A stretch of DNA of 5,026 nt, taken from contig SKZL01000012.1 of NCBI GenBank assembly GCA_007127395.1, forward strand, positions 1 to 5,026, written 5' to 3'. The stretch is from Balneolaceae bacterium. Lineage in GTDB: Bacteria > Bacteroidota > Rhodothermia > Balneolales > Balneolaceae. Positions 1-5,026 of the stretch are shown in pieces. Positions within the stretch are counted from its first letter, which is position 1, and the number at the start of each line of letters is the position of its first letter. The translations under genes were made by a program, and so were the position numbers. The notes beneath the pieces were generated by a model. That model ran no database searches. It was not told the DNA's origin and worked only from the letters and a program-made list of their open reading frames with translations.

Positions 1-1302
1 ACCTCGATCGTCGCAAGCCTGATGTCATTCCTGCTTGGACTCTTCATGTTTCTGTTGATGATGATCAACGCTGTTGTAATGCCGGTGATGATACGCTATA
101 AGGCGGGGTTCACATCTCAAGAGTTGTCCAATCATAAAGCAGAACTTAGCCTCTATTTAAATGATCATATTCGGGGTGCCACCGATCTTCTTTATTCCGG
201 ACATTACGAACACTGGTTACAAAAGGGAGAAAAAATCATTGATCAAATTTCAGATGTTCAGAGAAAAAGAGCAGCTGCTTTCAGCATGGAATCGGGCTTT
301 TTTACGCTTTTTAGCCATATGAGTATTCCATTAACATTGGCACTGCTTCTGCCTTATGTCTTTGCAGGAAACATGAGTGTACTGCTTTTGACAGCCATGG
401 TATTGGGTATTTTTGCAGTTTTTGAAGCATTGGAACCGATGGGCAATGCACTACAGCATTTTTATGAAACCAGGCAGTCTGCACAAAGAGTCGATGAATT
501 ATCCTCAAATCGGGAAGAGCTTCCGCAGTTGAAGAACCGGCCGGTGAAGCCATTCCAACCACAAGATACATCCATCACATTCAATAATGTCACATTCGGG
601 TATAACAACCGCCCAGTCATTAAAGAAGTAAACCTAACACTTAAATCCGGTGAATATGGATTGCTGCGCGGTCCTTCCGGGTGCGGAAAAAGCACGATTC
701 TGCACCTTCTTGTAAAATGGTTTGAGCCGTGGTCTGGAGAGATTCTGATGGGCGGGCAATCTATATCAACCGCACGTGAAGAAGAGGTCAGGCAATATCT
801 ATCTGTGGTGAGCCAGCATACACGCCTTTTTAACACCTCACTCCGTAATAACCTGAAAATTGCACGATCCAACGCTGCCGATTCGGAACTGATGGATTTA
901 CTCGAAAAAGTTAACTTTCTGGATGCATTCAATAAGCTGCCGGATGGACTCGATACACAGGTCGGAGAATTGGGACTTCGACTGAGCGGAGGTGAGCGTC
1001 AGCGCATCGCATTGGCACGGGCTCTGCTTAAAAATGCCCCGATTTGGTTGCTGGATGAGCCATTGTCAAATATTGGAGTGAAGATGTCACAAGAGATTAT
1101 GCAGACACTCAGGCAGATTTCCAAAGGCAAAACCATGCTTCACATCACGCACAGAAGTTCTGAGCTTTTTCAAGCTGACCGGATCTTTGAAATGTACGAT
1201 GGAGAAATTAATGAAAAAATTACCACTCTTGATGATGCACCTGTCGAAACAGCTCATGTGAACGCCGGGCCAGTTCTCCCTCTCCAAACCTTTCCACGAT
1301 AA
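1..1302 (+). CDS. cydC: CydC-like thiol-reductant ABC exporter subunit, 5'-truncated by the window
   Basis: This is a fused membrane-plus-ATPase ABC exporter half. By family knowledge CydC pairs with CydD to move cysteine and glutathione across the inner membrane and supports cytochrome bd assembly. The frame is open from base 1, so the ATG at 22 is probably internal; compared with E. coli CydC roughly 130-145 N-terminal residues are missing. Counting from that ATG, residues 1-160 are transmembrane and coupling helices with a CydC-type pattern, including FEALEPM and an ETRQSAQRV linker. The ATPase follows: A-loop Tyr194, Walker A GPSGCGKST (217-225), Q-loop Gln265, signature LSGGERQR (321-328), Walker B IWLLDE (341-346) and switch His377. 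The D-loop is unusual: the usual Asp is Gly352. After DGEINEK (393-399) the family's usual QGTHxELL-type end is absent, and a tail of about 27 residues runs antisense through the convergent gene. CydC rather than CydD is judged from the helical pattern. Confidence 0.85.
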   Translation, partial: TSIVASLMSFLLGLFMFLLMMINAVVMPVMIRYKAGFTSQELSNHKAELSLYLNDHIRGATDLLYSGHYEHWLQKGEKIIDQISDVQRKRAAAFSMESGFFTLFSHMSIPLTLALLLPYVFAGNMSVLLLTAMVLGIFAVFEALEPMGNALQHFYETRQSAQRVDELSSNREELPQLKNRPVKPFQPQDTSITFNNVTFGYNNRPVIKEVNLTLKSGEYGLLRGPSGCGKSTILHLLVKWFEPWSGEILMGGQSISTAREEEVRQYLSVVSQHTRLFNTSLRNNLKIARSNAADSELMDLLEKVNFLDAFNKLPDGLDTQVGELGLRLSGGERQRIALARALLKNAPIWLLDEPLSNIGVKMSQEIMQTLRQISKGKTMLHITHRSSELFQADRIFEMYDGEINEKITTLDDAPVETAHVNAGPVLPLQTFPR

Positions 1303-2653
1303 TTTGATAGACTTCCATTTGATCCACTGATTTGTAGTCCGATGCTTGCTCCCTTATCAGAGCTGAAAGCACCCAGTGGATTGCCCATTCACTGGAGTGA
1401 TTTTTTACGATCTCCATGTAATAGTCAATGATATCGGTATGACTCCCTGTAATATTTAGCAGATATTGTGGTAACGTTTGTGCCTGGCTCAAAATCGGAT
1501 GCGTTGGTGCGACGAGTTGGGGTATTTGTAGAAGAATCTCTTTATCAATCGTTAAATCATCAAAAAGATTTGATTCAGACTCATTCTCATTTGATTTTCC
1601 AATATCTAACATATCTCTCATGCTCAAAGGAGTTTGTCTTAACATGTGATTTAACATTTCAATGCGATATAATACACCAGCATAACCAAGAGAAAGTATG
1701 GCCTTTTGTTGAGGATGGATATTAGGTTGATAAAAGAAATTGCTGATTTGCTGTTTAATTTCTCTGAGATGATCCGTTGATTCCTCTGAAAAATATTTCT
1801 CCATATACTCAAGTTGTTCGGCAGATGTTAAACCGTTAGTTAAATCCCGCTCAATAATTGGCAGGATAGTTCTAAAATATCGGATCAGGTGGATCGGTAC
1901 TAACCAATAGCGATCAGAGCTGTTTTTAAAATTGATAAAAAAACCTGGGTTCAGCCAGTCCTGATCTGCATTAAATGGCAATAATCTTTGATATGGGATT
2001 GACTCGCCCGGTGTGTAGCGAATTTCAAGAGAATCGGATGGAAGATTACGGTAAAGCACCGATTCAAAACTTCTATTCCTCCGAATGTTGTATTCATCAA
2101 ACGGTGGCAATGGTGTAGCTTCCAACCTGCCATACCCTAAACCCCTCACTTGATGTCGGATGGTATCGGAAGTAACCGGAATAAAAGCACTGATGGAACC
2201 GTCATCATTCAAACTGAAAGGGATACCGGTTAGAAAATCGTAATTATTGAAGTTTCCGATTACCCGAATCCACTCAAGGTATTCATCGTTTTCAAAATAG
2301 CGACCATCATTATAAACACCCGGTATCAGCAATAGATCCATTTCAATGGATTCCTGATCGATGATCAGAATAGGGATATTCACGTTTCGATGAAATATAG
2401 CCCTGAAGGTGATATTGTACAGTCCGGGTTCAAGAATGGTGATTCTATATGAGCCATCCGCATCTACATAGAGATCCTCATATCCGCTAAAGATGTCCCT
2501 GGGATACTGCTCATGTATGGAGATTATCGTTTTCGGGATGATACTGCCATCCACACTCAGCAACTTGCCGTGGATCGTGGTTTGTGCTGAGACAGTTGAA
2601 ATGCAAAACAATATCAGCGTTGATATGAGGATGGATTTAAGAAGCGATATCAT
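1220..2653 (-). CDS. Secreted protein with carboxypeptidase-regulatory-like N-terminal domain, unknown function
   Basis: A 477-residue protein I cannot name. Residues 1-23 form a Sec signal peptide (Lys6, hydrophobic core, probable cleavage after VSA before Gln24); no lipobox is seen, so a periplasmic or secreted product is likely. Residues 25-110 resemble a carboxypeptidase-regulatory/Ig-like fold (GKLLSVDGSIIPK, then DADGSYRITILEPGLYNITF). Residues 129-170 (IRVIGNFNNYDF, then DDGSISAFIPV) resemble a small E-set/CBM48-like beta domain. Residues 250-477 are mainly helical with TPR-like character. In my recollection this order occurs in TlpA-type proteins of Bacteroidota and Balneolota, where a thioredoxin domain follows; here the protein stops after VHHQEW and no CxxC is present. 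The ATG is the earliest possible start because an in-frame TAA lies two codons upstream; an AAGG sits 4 nt before it. It is 51 bp downstream of the carrier gene on the same strand and may be co-transcribed. Its 3' end overlaps the cydC-like frame by 83 bp. Confidence 0.78.
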   Translation of the reverse strand: MISLLKSILISTLILFCISTVSAQTTIHGKLLSVDGSIIPKTIISIHEQYPRDIFSGYEDLYVDADGSYRITILEPGLYNITFRAIFHRNVNIPILIIDQESIEMDLLLIPGVYNDGRYFENDEYLEWIRVIGNFNNYDFLTGIPFSLNDDGSISAFIPVTSDTIRHQVRGLGYGRLEATPLPPFDEYNIRRNRSFESVLYRNLPSDSLEIRYTPGESIPYQRLLPFNADQDWLNPGFFINFKNSSDRYWLVPIHLIRYFRTILPIIERDLTNGLTSAEQLEYMEKYFSEESTDHLREIKQQISNFFYQPNIHPQQKAILSLGYAGVLYRIEMLNHMLRQTPLSMRDMLDIGKSNENESESNLFDDLTIDKEILLQIPQLVAPTHPILSQAQTLPQYLLNITGSHTDIIDYYMEIVKNHSSEWAIHWVLSALIREQASDYKSVDQMEVYQIIVERFGEGELARRSHELFRQVHHQEW

Positions 2654-2698
2654 AATACCTTATAGATACTAAAACATTAGTTTACAAGCAAGGGTATT
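2654..2698 (-). promoter_or_regulatory. Possible leader hairpin covering the ribosome binding site of the secreted-protein gene
   Basis: Seen directly: on the minus strand the sequence AAGGTATT just before the ATG (2654-2661), which contains the only Shine-Dalgarno-like AAGG (2658-2661), is complementary to AATACCCTT (2690-2698) with one bulged C. Between the arms is a small inner hairpin, ACTAA (2668-2672) with TTAGT (2677-2681) and a 4-nt loop. If it folds, the binding site would be paired until ribosomes or another factor open it; the outer arm begins 6 nt after the carrier's stop codon, which would suit translational coupling. The stems are short and AT-rich, so chance is a real alternative. 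I see no convincing terminator or separate promoter in this gap. Confidence 0.22.
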
Positions 2699-2704
2699 TG
2701 ATTC

Positions 2705-3799
2705 TTAATTATAAACATCTTCTTCTTTCGGAGTCTTTCGCAGCCACCAATTAGCCAATGTGGAACCTGAAATATTCATCCAGGGGCCAAAGACAGCGGG
2801 TGCCAATCCAACCGTAGCAATTTTTCCCATTGCAGCGGCTAAACCGGAGGCCATGCCGCCATTTTGCATTCCCACTTCCAGGGCGATGGTACGGCACGAT
2901 TTTTCATCCATCTTGAACAGCCTTCCACCCCAGTAACCGAACAAATAACCTAATCCGTTGTGCAATATGGCCGCCAGTACCAGTAACAGGCCTATAGTAA
3001 CAAGCGAATCTCTACCTGCTGCAGTAATTATGGTAATGATCACAGCAATGCCAACCATCGATAAAAGCGGCATGATCTCATCAAGCCATTTCATTTTACC
3101 ATGCAAAAAATGATTAAACAAGAGGCCCAGTACTATTGGGAGAATGATCATATTCAGAATGCTGAACATCATTGCAATCGTATCGATCGGGACAAACTGG
3201 CCGGCCAGCAACTCCATCAAGAGGGGTGTCATGATCGGTGAAATCATAGTCGCAACTACCGTCAGGGAGATCGATAACGGCAGGTCTGCTTTGGCTATAA
3301 ATGCCATCACATTGGAGGCAACACCACCCGGGCTGGATCCGATCAGCACGATTCCGGCGGCGATTTCGGCTTCAAATCCAAAGCTCAATGCCAGCGTGAT
3401 TCCAACCAGAGGCATGATTGTAAACTGACACATGATACCGATCAGCACTCCTTTCGGTTTCTTCAACACTCCGGTAAAATCCTTGACACTTAATTGAGTT
3501 CCCATACCAAACATGATGAGCTGAATGAGCGGAACGATGAGAACCGCAGTATTGAAACCGCCGATATCGGTAATCAAATCCGGATAGAACATCGCAAATG
3601 ATACCGAAGCAAAGATCCAGATTGAAAAGGCAAATGATTTGAAAAGGGTATTTGTACCTCTCACGCCGAGTGCCAGCGCAACAAACATGGTGATTACCAG
3701 CGGGCCGATTAGTGATTTATCCCCCAGTATCAAAAGTAGCAAAACACCAATAGAACAGAGTAGACTCAGCCACAGTAAACCTCTATATATGGTTTTCAT
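2705..3799 (-). CDS. Bile acid:sodium symporter (BASS/SBF) family carrier, probable organic-anion importer
   Basis: A 364-residue inner-membrane carrier. The family (as in bacterial ASBT homologues and eukaryotic NTCP) couples Na+ entry to uptake of bile acids or other organic anions. Hallmarks are clear: MFGMGTQLSVKDF (96-108), KPKGVLIGIMCQFTIMP (114-130), the first crossover motif SSPGGVASN (155-163) and the second EVGMQN (308-313). By family knowledge Ser162/Asn163, Glu308, Val309, Met311, Gln312 and probably Gln125 match the two sodium sites. Residues 1-75 add about two extra hydrophobic segments before the core, longer than a typical roughly 300-residue member; I recall this form in Bacteroidota-type genomes. 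The start is well fixed, because the codon immediately before the ATG is an in-frame TAA. No Shine-Dalgarno sequence is visible. It lies 184 bp downstream of a dehydratase gene, which suggests a sugar acid or similar carboxylate as substrate rather than a bile acid; that is inference. Confidence 0.93.
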   Translation of the reverse strand: MKTIYRGLLWLSLLCSIGVLLLLILGDKSLIGPLVITMFVALALGVRGTNTLFKSFAFSIWIFASVSFAMFYPDLITDIGGFNTAVLIVPLIQLIMFGMGTQLSVKDFTGVLKKPKGVLIGIMCQFTIMPLVGITLALSFGFEAEIAAGIVLIGSSPGGVASNVMAFIAKADLPLSISLTVVATMISPIMTPLLMELLAGQFVPIDTIAMMFSILNMIILPIVLGLLFNHFLHGKMKWLDEIMPLLSMVGIAVIITIITAAGRDSLVTIGLLLVLAAILHNGLGYLFGYWGGRLFKMDEKSCRTIALEVGMQNGGMASGLAAAMGKIATVGLAPAVFGPWMNISGSTLANWWLRKTPKEEDVYN

Positions 3800-3983
3800 T
3801 TAATTAAGCCGGATTTTATGAAAATTGAAATGGCAAATTGAATGTCACCAAGTTCGTTGTTGCAGATAGATCTGAATTTGGATAGTTGGAATATTCAATG
3901 ATCCATCAGGATCATCCTGCAGGACAGCACATGATAATATTCGATTCGGAATCATTTACAGGTTTAAAATCTATGTTTGTCAA
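3800..3983. other. Intergenic region between dehydratase and carrier genes, with no gene
   Basis: This 184-bp AT-rich gap holds no plausible coding frame or RNA gene. Its central part has several short dyads, listed separately. Near the carrier a minus-strand TAAAAT lies about 11-16 nt before the ATG, with TTCAAT 18 nt further upstream; this is a weak match to a vegetative promoter and would leave a very short leader. I see no hairpin followed by a T-run, so an intrinsic terminator after the dehydratase gene is not supported, and read-through into the carrier is plausible. Confidence 0.5.
3898..3924. repeat. Overlapping perfect dyads, possible operator or RNA structure
   Basis: Three perfect inverted repeats overlap here: ATGATCC/GGATCAT with a 4-nt loop (3898-3915), CAGGAT/ATCCTG around a single C (3907-3919), and the 10-bp palindrome TCCTGCAGGA (3915-3924). 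A fourth, GATTC/GAATC around one G, lies nearby at 3943-3953, and the heptamer AATATTC occurs twice, at 3890-3896 and 3936-3942. Because the first three share bases they would form alternative rather than simultaneous hairpins. They could be a regulator's binding site ahead of the carrier gene, or RNA structure in the dehydratase-carrier transcript. No U-run follows in either direction, so a terminator is unlikely. I do not recognise a known operator consensus. Confidence 0.35.
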
Positions 3984-5026
3984 TTAACTCCAGGTACGGT
4001 CCCACGACCTCATTTCATCCCATTCCGGTGTGGGTTCAAAGAATCCGGCGCCTTCAATCAGGCTGTCTTTAACAACATCCATGTTTAATTCTACCCCAAG
4101 TCCCGGCTTTTCAGGTACGGTAGCATAACCCTGATCAAAAATCATTTTGGGATCTCCGTCGTACATATCATACCAGCGTTGCAGTCCAACAGAATGGTGT
4201 TCCAGGGTATTAAAGTTTTGAGTTGCAGCTGCTATATGCACACAAGCCATAAATCCGACAGGAGAGCCTGCGAAGTGAAGGTTCATGCCGATACCGGCAT
4301 TCTGTGCGTAGTCACCGATTTTTTTGGTACCAATCACACCGGATGAACCGGGATCGGGATGGATCAGATCGATAGCTCTTTTATCAATTAGAGGTTTACA
4401 CCCTTCCCATGTACCGATATCTTCACCTGTTTGAGTGGGTGTGGTTGTTGAGTCGGTGATCTGCTTCCAGAGGTCGGTCCATTTCCATGCTACAATATCT
4501 TCTGCATAGGCAATGGTATAGGGTTCCAGCATGCGGCATATTTTAATCGCTTCATTCACATCAAAGTGGCCAAAATGGTCAATTCCCAATGAGATGCCAT
4601 AACCAACATAATCGCGCATCACGCTTACATACTCTTCCATCAATTCAAGTCCTTTCTGGGTAATCTGAATGCGGGTAAAAGGGTGATCAATCTGTCCATA
4701 CTGTCCGGGCGTACTTGAATATTGGCTTTGAAGCCTGTGTTCACCAAAAGGTGCATGTGATCTGGAATTAACGAGCGTACCCTCCGTCTGCGAAAGCAAT
4801 TCAATACCGATATCCATTTTTAATGCTGTATAGCCGGCATCAACACGTGTTTCCTTCATGCGCCTGGCAAATACATGGGGATCTGTTGCTCCTGCTGTAT
4901 CTGCATAGAGCTGAATTTTATCTCGGTATTTTCCGCCCAGAAGTTGATAAACCGGTACACCATAGGCTTTCCCTGCAATGTCCCAAAGCGCCATCTCGAC
5001 TCCTGAAACACCTCCACCCTGCCGTC
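3984..5026 (-). CDS. Mandelate racemase/muconate lactonizing enzyme family protein (probable sugar-acid dehydratase), 5'-truncated by the window
   Basis: An enolase-superfamily enzyme; members abstract the proton alpha to a carboxylate with Mg2+ help, and this subgroup mostly dehydrates sugar acids in the cytoplasm. The frame stays open to the window edge: codons before the ATG at 4994 read RQGGGVSGVE, leading into the conserved MALWDIAGKAYG, so that ATG is internal and the N-terminal capping domain, perhaps 80-100 residues, is outside. Counting from that Met, barrel residues are recognisable: Lys59 in ALKMDIG, metal ligands Asp139 (LGIDHFGH), Glu165 (YAEDIV) and Glu191 (TGEDIG), then Asp214 (IHPDPG) and His240 (MNLHFAGSP) as the likely His-Asp dyad, and Glu265 (NTLEHHS). 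This set points to the mandelate racemase-like subgroup. A long insertion (about 65-112) follows the second strand and probably shapes the active site. The protein ends normally with TAA. Substrate specificity (galactonate, mannonate, gluconate or another) cannot be assigned. The carrier gene downstream probably supplies its substrate. Confidence 0.93.
   Translation of the reverse strand, partial: RQGGGVSGVEMALWDIAGKAYGVPVYQLLGGKYRDKIQLYADTAGATDPHVFARRMKETRVDAGYTALKMDIGIELLSQTEGTLVNSRSHAPFGEHRLQSQYSSTPGQYGQIDHPFTRIQITQKGLELMEEYVSVMRDYVGYGISLGIDHFGHFDVNEAIKICRMLEPYTIAYAEDIVAWKWTDLWKQITDSTTTPTQTGEDIGTWEGCKPLIDKRAIDLIHPDPGSSGVIGTKKIGDYAQNAGIGMNLHFAGSPVGFMACVHIAAATQNFNTLEHHSVGLQRWYDMYDGDPKMIFDQGYATVPEKPGLGVELNMDVVKDSLIEGAGFFEPTPEWDEMRSWDRTWS

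Noticed and set aside
311..932. Two minus-strand open frames (311-571 and 462-932) inside the cydC-like gene
   Set aside because: Both lie antisense to strongly conserved CydC and ATPase sequence, and their translations lack recognisable domains.
1220..1262. Possible terminator between the convergent genes (CTGT-TTCG-ACAG hairpin, then TTTTTT after the minus-strand stop)
   Set aside because: The stem is only 4 bp and lies some distance from the T-run, inside both coding frames; too weak to call.
1087..1287. 66-codon minus-strand frame across the cydC/secreted-protein junction
   Set aside because: It could have been the continuation of the secreted protein, but the translation shows no thioredoxin-like motif and is antisense to the Walker B and H-loop region; chance frame.
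1468..1725. Plus-strand frame within the secreted-protein gene
   Set aside because: Antisense to a longer frame that has a signal peptide and domain structure; no recognisable content.
1951..2133. 60-codon minus-strand frame overlapping the secreted-protein gene in another frame
   Set aside because: Same strand but a different frame; composition is not protein-like and there is no independent start signal.
2663..2695. TTGCTT, 17 nt, TATCTA as a minus-strand promoter for the secreted-protein gene
   Set aside because: The -10 match is poor and no Bacteroidota-type TAnnTTTG element is present; co-transcription with the carrier is simpler.
3144..3428. Plus-strand frame within the carrier gene
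   Set aside because: Antisense to the conserved BASS core, including the SSPGGVASN motif.

Overview
The window looks like ordinary chromosomal DNA from a heterotrophic bacterium of the Bacteroidota/Balneolota/Rhodothermota group. This rests on moderate GC, weak or absent Shine-Dalgarno sequences, and protein styles I associate with that group: a secreted protein with a carboxypeptidase-regulatory-like domain, a bile-acid-symporter-type carrier with an N-terminal extension, and an enolase-superfamily sugar-acid dehydratase. The placement is an inference; no rRNA or other taxonomic marker is present.

Layout. Positions 1-1302 (+) hold the C-terminal three quarters of an ABC exporter subunit resembling CydC; its 5' end lies outside the window. 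It runs tail to tail into a leftward block of three genes. Read in the direction of transcription these are: a mandelate racemase/muconate lactonizing enzyme family dehydratase (3984-5026, 5' end cut by the window), a 184-bp gap with several short dyads, a bile acid:sodium symporter family carrier (2705-3799), a 51-bp gap, and a secreted protein of unknown function (1220-2653). The CydC-like frame and the secreted-protein frame overlap by 83 bp at their 3' ends.

Function. The dehydratase and carrier make a plausible small sugar-acid uptake and catabolism unit: the carrier would import an organic anion with sodium and the enzyme would dehydrate it. The substrate cannot be read from the sequence. 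The secreted protein has the N-terminal architecture I associate with TlpA-like thiol-disulfide proteins but ends where a thioredoxin domain would be expected. The CydC-like protein would form half of a CydDC heterodimer exporting cysteine/glutathione to the periplasm; CydD would have to lie upstream of the window.

I found no tRNA, rRNA, CRISPR array, insertion sequence, attachment site or phage gene, and no clear new biological system. The points most worth checking are the cydC 3' end (possible indel in an A6 tract or lost stop), the apparently missing thioredoxin domain in its convergent neighbour, the altered D-loop in the ATPase, and the cluster of dyads between dehydratase and carrier.
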